A DNA stretch of 64,000 nt from Microbispora oryzae (GTDB lineage: Bacteria; Actinomycetota; Actinomycetes; Streptosporangiales; Streptosporangiaceae). The notes below the pieces were generated by a model. That model made no database searches and was not told where the DNA came from. It was given only the letters and a program-made list of their open reading frames with translations. Position numbers and translations under genes: made by a program. The DNA lies in the NCBI RefSeq assembly GCF_017896165.1, contig NZ_JAFCNB010000003.1, forward strand, positions 186,001 through 250,000, read 5' to 3'. This document shows, piece after piece, positions 25,587 to 37,293 of this stretch (position 1 is the first letter of the stretch; the number at the start of each line of letters is the position of its first letter).

Positions 25587-25602
25587 TGTGATGTCCGTCA
25601 CC
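25587..25602. promoter_or_regulatory. CRP-like site TGTGA-N6-TCACC
   Basis: TGTGA (25587-25591), six bases and TCACC (25598-25602) match the actinobacterial CRP consensus TGTGA-N6-TCACA at nine of ten positions. A further TGTGA lies at 25571-25575. It is about 180 bases before the first gene of the secreted locus. Confidence 0.4.
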
Positions 25603-25780
25603 CATATCTGAACTTGCCCGTTTCCAAGGCGTGCGGGCACGATCAGGTCTGTCCGGCCCGGCGCCCGGTCAGGAATTTCTCTCCCGTGCGGATCGATTTT
25701 CCCCGCGCATTCGCGCGAATCCGGCCCGGAATGCCCGGACTTCCGATCGGAACCTCTACTGAACGAGAGGTCAGCGAAAC

Positions 25781-26671
25781 GTGAAATCACGGAATTCGGT
25801 GATGCTCGCGGGGGCGAGCCTCCTCATCTGGGCTGTCGGTGTGAACGCCTCGGCAGCCGAGGTGCTCGCCCAGCCCGATACGACGCTGAGGAACGGAGAA
25901 ACAGCTCTGACCCGCTATGTGGACACTCCGGAACAGCGCAGAAAGGAGATGAACGCGCGCGTCCGGCTGGTGCAGGGCTGCATGAAGGAGTTCGGTTTCA
26001 CCGGTTTCCGCACGCGCGAGGTCGCCAACGACCCGCCCCCGCTGGTCACCGGCCGCCGTTTCCTGTACGTCCCGCCGGCTGAGGCGGCCCGCTTCGGATA
26101 CGGAATCGATCCGGCGCGTGCCAAGGACTTCGACAAGCCCAAGGACACGCTGGAGACCACCGTGTCGCCGGACGAGCGGAGCGTTCTCTCCGGCGGAGGC
26201 GCCACGCGTTACCAGGGCAGAACCGTCGCCCCTGGCGGCTGTGTCGGTGCGGCCGACGGCGTGCTGCAGAAGAACGCCCCGAAGGCCGACCGTCTTCTTC
26301 CCTGGCAGTTGATGGGACAGGCCGCGGACCTGGCGGCGCGGGACGAACGCGTCAAGAAGCCGGTGGCCGCCTGGGCCGCGTGCATGAAGGGCCGAGGCTA
26401 CGACTACGCGATGCCCGTGGACGCCTGGGAGGACCCCCGCTGGCGTCCCGCGCGCACCGCCGCCGGCGCGAGCGCGGAGGAGAAGAAGGCCGCCGTGGCC
26501 GACATGGAGTGCAAGGACCAGGTCGGCTATGTCGAGGATCTCGTCTCGGTGCAGAACTCCTACGAGGAGGACCTCATCCGGCAGCATGCCGACGAGCTGT
26601 CGGCGATCCAGCGGAACCGCGAAACCCTCAAGCGGAACGCGGACACTGTCATGAACGGCGGACACCCGTGA
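25781..26671 (+). CDS. Secreted protein of unknown function, first of a secreted locus
   Basis: The 296-residue protein has a signal peptide of about 26 residues (MLAGASLLIWAVGVNASA) and no lipobox. The mature part has four Cys: QGCMKEFGF (about residue 67), GGCVGAADG (about 151), AACMKGRGYDY (about 200) and ECKDQVGY (about 246). Two of these fit a repeated C-M-K-x(2)-G-[FY] pattern, probably paired by disulfides. The C-terminal 60 residues are charged and helical. The start is GTG with a GAGAGG site ten bases upstream. I do not recognise a family. It is 55 bases upstream of the I36-type inhibitor gene, so an operon is likely. Confidence 0.75.
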   Translation: MKSRNSVMLAGASLLIWAVGVNASAAEVLAQPDTTLRNGETALTRYVDTPEQRRKEMNARVRLVQGCMKEFGFTGFRTREVANDPPPLVTGRRFLYVPPAEAARFGYGIDPARAKDFDKPKDTLETTVSPDERSVLSGGGATRYQGRTVAPGGCVGAADGVLQKNAPKADRLLPWQLMGQAADLAARDERVKKPVAAWAACMKGRGYDYAMPVDAWEDPRWRPARTAAGASAEEKKAAVADMECKDQVGYVEDLVSVQNSYEEDLIRQHADELSAIQRNRETLKRNADTVMNGGHP

Positions 26672-26726
26672 CCGCGAACCGCACGGACGAATCCTGGCCC
26701 CGAACGGCCGAACCCGGAAGGACAAG

Positions 26727-27179
26727 ATGAACAGGCGACGCGGAACTCGGGTCATAATTCCCGCATTGGTGAGCGCACTTCTGGCGAGCGCCGTCGCCGT
26801 CGGCGCCGTGGCGACACCCGCGTGGGCCGACGAGAACGACGGATACTGCACGGAAAGGGAAGTGTGCGTCTTCGAGCACTGGTACGGCGGTGGCGGGCGG
26901 CGCGACTACTTCAACGCGGATCCCAACTTCACCGATGACACCTTCTGGTATTTCAGCGGCTCGTGGCCCGCCCCCAGCAACGCGATCGTGAACGACCGGA
27001 CGAGTTCCGTCTTGAATGGCGACGCCTACTGCAAGCCGGCTCTCTTTCAGAACGCCGACTATGGAGGCAACGCACTGATCATCCCCTACGGCGACAATGA
27101 CGGCTACATGGTCAACGACCTCAGCCCGTGGGGGATGAACGACACCATCAGTTCGATCGCGTGGAGAGACTGCCTCTAG
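26727..27179 (+). CDS. Secreted peptidase inhibitor family I36 (beta/gamma-crystallin-like) protein
   Basis: The 150-residue protein has a signal peptide (residues 1 to about 35, cut after AWA) and a mature domain of about 115 residues. CTEREVCVFEHWYGGGG opens the domain, followed by a second half starting CKPALFQNADYGGNALII, with a closing Cys next to the C-terminus. This two-motif, disulfide-linked pattern fits the Streptomyces metalloproteinase inhibitor (I36) and related crystallin-fold proteins. Whether it inhibits a protease or only binds calcium or cell wall cannot be told. It lies between two genes for secreted proteins of unknown role. Confidence 0.8.
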   Translation: MNRRRGTRVIIPALVSALLASAVAVGAVATPAWADENDGYCTEREVCVFEHWYGGGGRRDYFNADPNFTDDTFWYFSGSWPAPSNAIVNDRTSSVLNGDAYCKPALFQNADYGGNALIIPYGDNDGYMVNDLSPWGMNDTISSIAWRDCL

Positions 27180-27238
27180 TGCGGCTCTGTCCGTTCCGCT
27201 GGATTACCCCATAGCCTTTCGCCTGCCTGGAGAACGGA

Positions 27239-30200
27239 ATGAAAAGCGCGCCTAAACGGCATGCGTTCGTCCTGTTTCTTGTCCTGTCCTTCATTCTGGG
27301 AGCGGTGGTGGCGGGCGGTGGGCCCGCGGTGGCGACCCCGCCGGGAGGCGGTCCGACACCGCCGCCGGTCACCGCGGAAGACCCGCCCGGCCGCCCCGCG
27401 GATCGGTCGGTCGTCGACTCGGCGGTACGCGATCGCGTCCTGCGGAAGGGATGGCGGGCGTCGGACGACCGGGCGCTGGCCACGGCGGGCGACGCGACCG
27501 GGTTCCACGTGCTCGTCGCCGAGGCGGGCACCGGCTACCAGTGGCGCACACTCGCCACGCTGAGCGAACCGGGCATGGACACCGACCAGTGGATCGGCAA
27601 CGCCTGCATGACCGGCACCGGAGGCCGGGTCGTCGCCGTCTACGCACCCCGGCACTTCACCAACCGGGACACACTGTTCAACCGGGGAGCGTTCGCCGCG
27701 ATCGTCGACATGGCCACCGGCGAGGTGACCAAGCTGAAGGACCAGGTGTCGCTCGCCTACTTCAACCCGGGCTGCGGCGCCGACGGGAAGGCGGTTCTCA
27801 CGCAGGGTTCCGTGGAGAACCACAACACCACGCGACTCCTCGTGGTGGACACCACGAACGCCAAGGTGACCCGGAGATCGGTGACACCCGGGCAGCTGAC
27901 CTCCGCCGTCCCCGTGGCCGGGACGGTGATGGCCGCCGCCGGATCGCGCCTGGTCGAGGTGTCGGCGAAGGGCGCGCTCACCACGAGGGCCACGACGAGC
28001 TCCGTGCCCTTCGACCTGCGCCCCGACCGGGACGGCGGTCTCACCTTCGCCGAGCACACCGGCGGCGAGGTCACCGTGAAGTACCACAGAGGTGACGCCA
28101 CCCGCACGCTCGCGACCGGGCCACTGGGCGCGACCTCCGTGCGCGCGGGCACAGGTGGCCGGGTCTTCCTGCTCGGGGCCCGCACGACGTCGGCTCTGCC
28201 GGCCGCCGTGTCGGCACTGGCCGCCCCGGGCGACGCCGAGGTCTCCTCGCTCGGCGAACTGGTGATCCAGAGCGCGGCGAGCCGGAGCCTCCGTCCCACC
28301 AGCGGCGTCGCCGACTCTGGCACCGGGATCCAGGGCGTCGGCCGCGACGACGGGGTGGCCACCACGATCGACCTGACGGCGCTGGTCCCCGCCACGCAGA
28401 GCCGGCTGAGCTTCGCGGTGGAGCCCGAGGCGCGCGTGTCGCCCGAGTCGAAGTCGGGCCGCGCGCCCAACCCACGCCTGCTCGCCACCGGGCTCGCCAC
28501 CACGGCGGCCACGAGCACGACGGCGAGCGCGGAAGACCCCGTCGACCAGGGGTATTCGTGTGCGGTCCCGCGCAACGACGTCAGGACCCAGGTGTACCAG
28601 CCGCACTGGAGGCAGGTGGAGTGGGCTGTGGACCAGCTGGTCTTCAAACGCCTCACGGTCACACGGGGGCCCGGCTGGAAAGGATCGGGGCTGCCGGCCT
28701 GGTCGCCGCAGTCGCTGTTCCCCGCGGATGATCTCAAGGGGACGACGGGCGGCCGGGTTCCGACCAACATCATGCTCGGGATCCTGGCACAGGAGTCCAA
28801 CCTGTGGCAGGCGCAGCGCAACGTGGTCGAAGGCGAGACGGGCAACCCACTCGTCGGCAACTTCTATGGTGTCAACGTCTACGACAGCGACACCTCCAAC
28901 GACTGGGCCATCGACTTCTCCAAGGCCGACTGCGGCTACGGCGTCACGCAGATGACCGACGGCATGCGCCGGGCCGGATACGAGCGCCCAGGTGAACGGC
29001 TCCTGTCCGCCGACCAGCAGCGGATGATCGCTGTGGACTACGTGACCAACATCGCGGCCGGGCTGCAGCTGCTGACCAGGAAGTGGAACGAGGTTTGGCA
29101 GGACACCGGCGGCCAGGCGAAGATCAACAACGGTGACCCGTCGCGGATCGAGAACTGGTACCTGGCGGTCTGGGCCTACAACTCCGGCTGGCACCCGAAG
29201 TCCGAGGCGTCGGGCGTGGACAAGGACGGCGTGCCCAACAACGGAGCATGGGGCGTGGGCTGGGCGAACAATCCGTCCAACCCGGCGTACAAGCCCGGTC
29301 GCCGTCCATTCCTGAACAACAACACCTACGCGGACGCCGCGCATCCGCAGGACTGGCCGTACCAGGAGAAGGTTCTCGGGTGGGCGGCCTGGCCGATCGC
29401 GAAGGACTACTACGACACCGCGGCGAACAAGTGGATGACCCAGGCGGGATACAACGCCGCCTGGTGGAACACCTCCGCCGACAGAGGGAGGATCGTGCCG
29501 GCCTTTCCGCCGGGAGCCACCGAATCCACGGTCCTCGTGGACGTCAACGCCTTCTGCGTGCCGAGCTCGGCGGGCGGGGACAACCACAACAACTGCCAGC
29601 CCGGCACGAACGCCCTCCCGGTCCCGACCGCGGGCGTCTGCCAGCGCAGCGACTCGAAGTGCTGGTGGCACCTGCCCAAGGTCTGGAAGGCCGACTGCTC
29701 CTCGACGTGCGGCAACGAGGGGGCGATCCGGTACGACGGCACCTGGGCCGGCAAGGAGCGGGAGGAACCCACGGACTACTGGTATCCCTGCACGACGCCG
29801 GGCCTGCCCACAGGGGCGCTGATCGTCGACGACGTGCCCGACGGCGTGCCACCGGTCCGCGGCCAATGTGACAACACCAAGTGGACCAACTCGGGCAGCT
29901 TCGCGTTCGAGTTCGGCCGCGACTCCCAGGGGCGTACTCCCGCCAAGGCCGACTTCCAGCAACTCGGCAACGGCTTCGGCGGGCACGAGTGGTTCGCCTA
30001 CACGCGGGACAGCGCGCATTCCGGGAATGTGTTCAAGGTCACCGGCACGTGGACGCTGAACCAGTCCGTCAACGGCTGGGCCCGGGTGTTCGTCCATCTG
30101 CCGGCCCGGCGGGCGTGGTCCCAGCGCGCCCCGTACACCGTGGGTCCGCTCGTGGACCCCGGCACCGGCGCGATCTATCAGACGCGGACTCTGCCGCAGC

Positions 30201-31408
30201 GCCTGGAGGCCAACGCCTGGGTCTCGCTCGGCGTGTTCCAGTTCGCCGGCACGCCCTACGTGCGCCTGACCAACTGGGTCGCCGACTCCCCGGGTGACGG
30301 CGATCCGGCGGAGCCCTTCGGCAACGGCTCCACGGCCATAGCCTGGGACGCGGTCGCCTTCCAGAAGCTGCCCGCCAAGCCGCGGAACATCGTGGTGGCC
30401 ATGGGCGACTCCTACTCCTCGGGTGAGGGCATCTCGCACACCGGCGGCGTCGACTACTACCGCGACAGCGACAACAACGGCACCGGGCAGCGGGCCAACG
30501 ACCCGAACTACCCCCGCCAGCTCGCCGGTGACCCCCGATTCCGCAACGCGTGCCACCGGTCCAGGTACGCGTGGTCCCGGATGGGAAGGCTGGCCGACTC
30601 CACCACCTCGATCGGCGCGCGAGCCGATGCCTGGGACTCGAACATGGACTACCACCTGATCGCCTGTTCGGGAGCCGAGACGGAGAACGTCCTGCCCCTG
30701 GGGGAGCGGAACGCCTTCGGCGACACCGTGCTCGGCCAGTACGGCGAGCTGTCCCAGATCGACAAGGGCTTCCTGGACCGGAACACCACTCTGGTCATCC
30801 TCGGGATCGGCGGCAACGACACCGGATTCGGACCGATCATCCAGGCCTGCCTCCTCGACGACGACCCCTGCCAGGACGTCTCGCTGCCCGCGTTCGGATC
30901 CGATCCCCTGAAAGTCGCCGTGCCGGAGCGGATCAACGGGAAGGTGCGTGACTCGATCATCCAGACCCTGCGGATCGTCCACCGGGAAGCGCCGAACGCG
31001 AAGATTCTCCTGATGGGGTATCCGATCGTCGTGGGGGCGCCGTGCGGGCCCGTCGGGGGCCAGATCATCGATCAGAGCGAGGTCGACTGGACCAGCGAGA
31101 TGGCCAACCTGATGGATCAGATGATGCTGGCTCTGCCGAGCGACCCGGCGCTGGCGGGAATCACGCTGAGGGTGGCCGACCCGAGGCCCTACTTCGGTGT
31201 CAACGGCGAACACGGCGCGTGCACGGGCGACGGCAACGAGGCCATCCATGAGCTGGTGACCGACCTCACCCCCGGTGACGACTCGTTGCTGCCGGGCAAG
31301 TGGAACCTCCCCGGCAAGTCCGCCCAGTCGTTCCACCCCAACCTCGAGCTGGGTGCCGGTTTGTACACCCAGGCGTTCAACTCGGTCACTCTGGCGCCCG
31401 GATTCTGA
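27239..31408 (+). CDS. Giant secreted protein: lysozyme-like domain, Cys-rich region, golvesin-like domain, SGNH hydrolase
   Basis: The 1389-residue protein has a signal peptide at 1-33. Residues of about 35-430 have alternating strand-like segments suggesting a propeller. A Thr/Ala linker follows. A lysozyme/transglycosylase-like domain at about 500-640 has candidate Glu519 (GILAQESNLWQ) and GYGVTQMTDGM. An eight-Cys region runs from 773 to 877. A golvesin-like beta domain covers about 880-1045. A C-terminal SGNH/GDSL esterase has Ser1058 (GDSYSSGEG), Asn1193 (GGNDTGFG) and His1366 (SFHPN). Together these suggest cutting and de-acylating a wall polymer outside the cell; the substrate is inferred. 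It overlaps the next gene by one base. Confidence 0.85.
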   Translation: MKSAPKRHAFVLFLVLSFILGAVVAGGGPAVATPPGGGPTPPPVTAEDPPGRPADRSVVDSAVRDRVLRKGWRASDDRALATAGDATGFHVLVAEAGTGYQWRTLATLSEPGMDTDQWIGNACMTGTGGRVVAVYAPRHFTNRDTLFNRGAFAAIVDMATGEVTKLKDQVSLAYFNPGCGADGKAVLTQGSVENHNTTRLLVVDTTNAKVTRRSVTPGQLTSAVPVAGTVMAAAGSRLVEVSAKGALTTRATTSSVPFDLRPDRDGGLTFAEHTGGEVTVKYHRGDATRTLATGPLGATSVRAGTGGRVFLLGARTTSALPAAVSALAAPGDAEVSSLGELVIQSAASRSLRPTSGVADSGTGIQGVGRDDGVATTIDLTALVPATQSRLSFAVEPEARVSPESKSGRAPNPRLLATGLATTAATSTTASAEDPVDQGYSCAVPRNDVRTQVYQPHWRQVEWAVDQLVFKRLTVTRGPGWKGSGLPAWSPQSLFPADDLKGTTGGRVPTNIMLGILAQESNLWQAQRNVVEGETGNPLVGNFYGVNVYDSDTSNDWAIDFSKADCGYGVTQMTDGMRRAGYERPGERLLSADQQRMIAVDYVTNIAAGLQLLTRKWNEVWQDTGGQAKINNGDPSRIENWYLAVWAYNSGWHPKSEASGVDKDGVPNNGAWGVGWANNPSNPAYKPGRRPFLNNNTYADAAHPQDWPYQEKVLGWAAWPIAKDYYDTAANKWMTQAGYNAAWWNTSADRGRIVPAFPPGATESTVLVDVNAFCVPSSAGGDNHNNCQPGTNALPVPTAGVCQRSDSKCWWHLPKVWKADCSSTCGNEGAIRYDGTWAGKEREEPTDYWYPCTTPGLPTGALIVDDVPDGVPPVRGQCDNTKWTNSGSFAFEFGRDSQGRTPAKADFQQLGNGFGGHEWFAYTRDSAHSGNVFKVTGTWTLNQSVNGWARVFVHLPARRAWSQRAPYTVGPLVDPGTGAIYQTRTLPQRLEANAWVSLGVFQFAGTPYVRLTNWVADSPGDGDPAEPFGNGSTAIAWDAVAFQKLPAKPRNIVVAMGDSYSSGEGISHTGGVDYYRDSDNNGTGQRANDPNYPRQLAGDPRFRNACHRSRYAWSRMGRLADSTTSIGARADAWDSNMDYHLIACSGAETENVLPLGERNAFGDTVLGQYGELSQIDKGFLDRNTTLVILGIGGNDTGFGPIIQACLLDDDPCQDVSLPAFGSDPLKVAVPERINGKVRDSIIQTLRIVHREAPNAKILLMGYPIVVGAPCGPVGGQIIDQSEVDWTSEMANLMDQMMLALPSDPALAGITLRVADPRPYFGVNGEHGACTGDGNEAIHELVTDLTPGDDSLLPGKWNLPGKSAQSFHPNLELGAGLYTQAFNSVTLAPGF

Positions 31409-31899
31409 TGCGTCGGCGACTGCCCGGTCTGGCGGTGGCGGCGAGCGTATTCCTCGCCGCCACCGCTCCGGCGTGCGCGCTCGTCGAGTCGCCGCGCGAG
31501 CGAGCCGTCCAGCAGGCCACGCGATCCGTACGGCACGAGCTCGACGAGGCCAGGACGCGGATGACGGGCCTGCTGCGGGAAGGCTGGCGATCAGGGCGGG
31601 CCTCCGCCGAGGAGACGATGAGGGCGCTCGAACTCGACTTCGGACGCCGCGACGGCACTTCCCACAGCGGCGCCATCGTGACGCTCAGACCCGGAGCCGG
31701 CGGAACCGTCGACGCCGACATGGTTCTCATGTCCGGCGGGCAGGCGGGCGGTGGGCTCGACTACGCCGGCGTGGCCGCGGCGGTCTGCGTCCGGCTCTCC
31801 GGCGGGCCCGCCGCGGATCCCGTGGTCACCGTCGTCGACGTCGCCTGTCCGGCGGACGTCCCCGCGTCCAACGTGGTTGTCGTCAGAGCCGGAGGCTAG
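31408..31899 (+). CDS. Small secreted protein coupled to the giant SGNH protein
   Basis: The 163-residue protein has a signal peptide (LPGLAVAASVFLAATAPACA). Its APAC could be a weak lipobox at residue 24, making it a possible lipoprotein. Then come a charged helical stretch (about 30-75) and a beta-rich Gly/Val half with two further Cys (AVCVRL and VACPAD). No family is recognised. Its ATG overlaps the stop of the giant gene (TGATG), so the two proteins are probably made in fixed proportion and may act together. Its stop codon overlaps the stop of the convergent PAC2 gene in the shared tetranucleotide CTAG. Confidence 0.75.
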   Translation: MRRRLPGLAVAASVFLAATAPACALVESPRERAVQQATRSVRHELDEARTRMTGLLREGWRSGRASAEETMRALELDFGRRDGTSHSGAIVTLRPGAGGTVDADMVLMSGGQAGGGLDYAGVAAAVCVRLSGGPAADPVVTVVDVACPADVPASNVVVVRAGG

Positions 31900-32750
31900 C
31901 GGTCGGTGCCGCGGTCGCGGCGGCGCAGGTAGCGCTCGAACTCCGCCGCGATGGCGTCGCCGCTCGCCTCGGGCAGATCGGCGGCGTCCTTGCGCTCCTC
32001 CAGCTCCCTGACGTACTCGGCCACCTCGGTGTCCTGGGCGGCGAGTTCGTCGACGCCGTGCTCCCAGGCACGGGCCTCCTCGGCCAGGTCGCCGTACGGC
32101 ATGGGGATGTCGAGCATGTCCTCGATCCGGCGCAGCAGCGCCAGGGTCGCCTTGGGATTGGGCGGCTGGGCGACGTAGTGGGGGACGGACGCCCACAGCG
32201 ACACGGTCCGCAGCCCGGCGGCGCCGAGCGTGTGCTGCAGCACCCCCACGATGCCGGTGGGACCCTCGTATTTGGTCAGTTCCAGGTTGAGGGCACGGGC
32301 CATGCCCGGGTCGCTGACCGAGCCGACGATCGGGACCGGACGGGTGTGGGGCGAGTCGTTGAGCAGCGCGCCCAGCAGGATCGCCAGGTCGACACCGAGG
32401 TCGTGACAGAGGCCGACGATCTCGGCGCAGAACGACCGCCAGCGCATGTTGGGCTCGATGCCGCGCAGCAGCACCACGTCACGCTTCGCGCCGGGCGGGC
32501 GGGCGAGCATCAGACGGGTGGTGGGCCAGGTGATCGAACGGGTGACCCCGTCGCCCAGCTCGACGACGGGCCTGGTCACCTGGAAGTCGTAGTAGTCCTC
32601 CGGGTCGAGCTCGACCAGCGGAGTCGCCTTCCACTCGGCCTCCAGGTGCGCGATAACGCCGCTCGACGCCTCGCCGGCGTCGTTCCACCCTTCGAACGCG
32701 GCGATCAGCACCGGGTCGACGAGCTCGGGGAGCCCTTCGAACTCGATCAC
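31896..32750 (-). CDS. PAC2 family protein (proteasome assembly chaperone-like)
   Basis: The 284-residue protein has the PAC2 fold, named after a eukaryotic proteasome assembly chaperone. The opening, VIEFEGLPELVDPVLIAAFEG with WNDAG next, and GVLQHTLGAAGL (about residues 165-176) are family hallmarks. In actinobacteria its function is unknown, though it is regularly found near metH and mshC. The start is GTG with GGGAGG six bases upstream. The C-terminal 60 residues are charged and helical. No direct link to the pupylation genes 23 kb away can be claimed. Confidence 0.92.
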   Translation of the reverse strand: MIEFEGLPELVDPVLIAAFEGWNDAGEASSGVIAHLEAEWKATPLVELDPEDYYDFQVTRPVVELGDGVTRSITWPTTRLMLARPPGAKRDVVLLRGIEPNMRWRSFCAEIVGLCHDLGVDLAILLGALLNDSPHTRPVPIVGSVSDPGMARALNLELTKYEGPTGIVGVLQHTLGAAGLRTVSLWASVPHYVAQPPNPKATLALLRRIEDMLDIPMPYGDLAEEARAWEHGVDELAAQDTEVAEYVRELEERKDAADLPEASGDAIAAEFERYLRRRDRGTDR

Positions 32751-32997
32751 GCGCCGCCTCCCTTACTGGCCTTCGCAGTATTACCCACCCCAAGACTATT
32801 CGGTAAGGGGACCCGGGCGTCACTCCCGTGTGCGCGGCGTCCCGGCGTGGCTCCCCGGACATGCCTCCGGCAATCCCGTGCACGGTCCCGTGAACGGTCC
32901 ACGCCGGCCCGTCCGGCGGGATGCCCGGTGTCCGCGCGGGTCTCGCGCGCGTCCGCCCACGGTGATCACCGCATGCGCCGGGCTCTTTGCGGACGGA

Positions 32998-33009
32998 TAT
33001 TCTTGCTCC
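32998..33009 (+). promoter_or_regulatory. Leaderless promoter box of metH
   Basis: TATTCT (32998-33003) is followed by six bases and the metH ATG at 33010, with no ribosome site between. The 259 bases between the PAC2 gene and metH show neither a conserved cobalamin riboswitch core nor a SAM riboswitch that I can recognise. Confidence 0.5.
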
Positions 33010-36474
<3,465 letters not shown>

Positions 36475-36476
36475 GA

Positions 36477-36501
36477 GCTTCGCCCCCGCCGGGGGCGAAG
36501 C
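36477..36501 (+). terminator. Perfect hairpin terminator after metH
   Basis: Eleven-base arms GCTTCGCCCCC and GGGGGCGAAGC flank a GCC loop, starting three bases after the stop codon. There is no T-run. Confidence 0.75.
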
Positions 36502-36569
36502 CGCCCGGCACGGACGTCTACCATGTTGGTCCCCCCTTATCGGGGGCACTCGCCGGGGGAAGGGGCCAC

Positions 36570-37211
36570 GTGGACGCTGTGCTGTTCGACATGGACGGGC
36601 TGCTGGTCGACACCGAGGGGGTGTGGTTCGAGGTCGAGACCGAGGTGGTCACCCGCCTCGGCGGATCCTGGGGGCCGGAGCACCAGGAGCAGCTGGTGGG
36701 TGGCTCGTGGGACCGGACGGTGTCGTACATGCTCCAGCTCACCGGGGCCGACGAGGATCCCGCCCTCGTGGGCGAGTGGCTCATCGACGGGATGGTGAAC
36801 CGGCTGTCCACCGGCGTGGTGACCATGCCGGGGGCCAAGGAACTGCTGCGGGCCCTCGCCGACGAGGGGATCCGCACGGCGCTGGTGACCTCGTCGCTGC
36901 GGGTCATCGCCGACGCGGTGCTGAAGAGCGTGGGCCGCGAGCACTTCGAGGTGATCGTCACGGCCGACGACGTGACGCTGACCAAGCCCGACCCGGAGCC
37001 GTACATCACGGCGGCGACGCTCCTCGGCGTCGATCCGCCGCGCTGCGTCGTGCTGGAGGACTCGCCGAACGGCGTCGCGTCCGCGACCGCCGCGGGCTGC
37101 CGGGTCCTGGCGGTGCCGAGCCTCCTGCCCATCGCCGCCGCGCCGGGCCGCCTGATCATGCCGTCCCTGGTGGAGGTGGATCCCGTCCTGCTCCGGTCGA
37201 TGATCAGCTGA
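36570..37211 (+). CDS. HAD superfamily hydrolase (phosphoglucomutase/phosphatase-like)
   Basis: The 213-residue protein is a HAD phosphatase of the beta-phosphoglucomutase/DL-haloacid branch. The nucleophile motif is FDMDGLLVDTE with Asp7 and Asp9. Motif II Ser/Thr lies in LVTSSLR (about 108-114), the Lys in LTKPDPEPY (about 138-146) and the acidic motif in VVLEDSPNG (about 159-167). The substrate is unknown. The start is GTG 36570 after GGGGGAAGGGG. This gene lies after metH in many actinobacteria, but the terminator between them argues for a separate transcript here. Confidence 0.9.
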   Translation: MDAVLFDMDGLLVDTEGVWFEVETEVVTRLGGSWGPEHQEQLVGGSWDRTVSYMLQLTGADEDPALVGEWLIDGMVNRLSTGVVTMPGAKELLRALADEGIRTALVTSSLRVIADAVLKSVGREHFEVIVTADDVTLTKPDPEPYITAATLLGVDPPRCVVLEDSPNGVASATAAGCRVLAVPSLLPIAAAPGRLIMPSLVEVDPVLLRSMIS

Positions 37212-37293
37212 GGGCGAACGGCCGCCGCCGTGATCCGTCGCGGCGCCGCGCGGGGTGCCAGGATGGAGGTACGCCGCGACAAGGGGGCCCGTC

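Larger units (their letters stand above)
25233..25780. other. 548-base intergenic region
   Basis: No convincing gene is present; short open frames here lack family features. The left end holds the MarR promoter (CAATAT at 25255-25250) and palindrome (25264-25275). The right part, from about 25560, is clearly less GC-rich and contains a CRP-like site (25587-25602). It probably carries the promoter and a leader of up to about 170 bases for the secreted-protein locus that starts at 25781. Confidence 0.6.

Noticed and set aside
25253-25591. 112-codon open frame in the gap before the secreted locus
   Set aside because: Low-complexity Arg/Gly/Ser composition, no ribosome site, no family features, and it overlaps the MarR operator.
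27176-31336. Minus-strand open frame of about 1386 codons opposite the giant secreted gene
   Set aside because: It is the antisense shadow of a GC-rich gene: Arg/Gly/Pro/His-rich, no domain, no ribosome site. The plus strand has a signal peptide and clear domains.
32751-33009. Cobalamin or SAM riboswitch upstream of metH
   Set aside because: No conserved riboswitch core could be found, and the -10-like box six bases before the ATG implies no leader to hold one.
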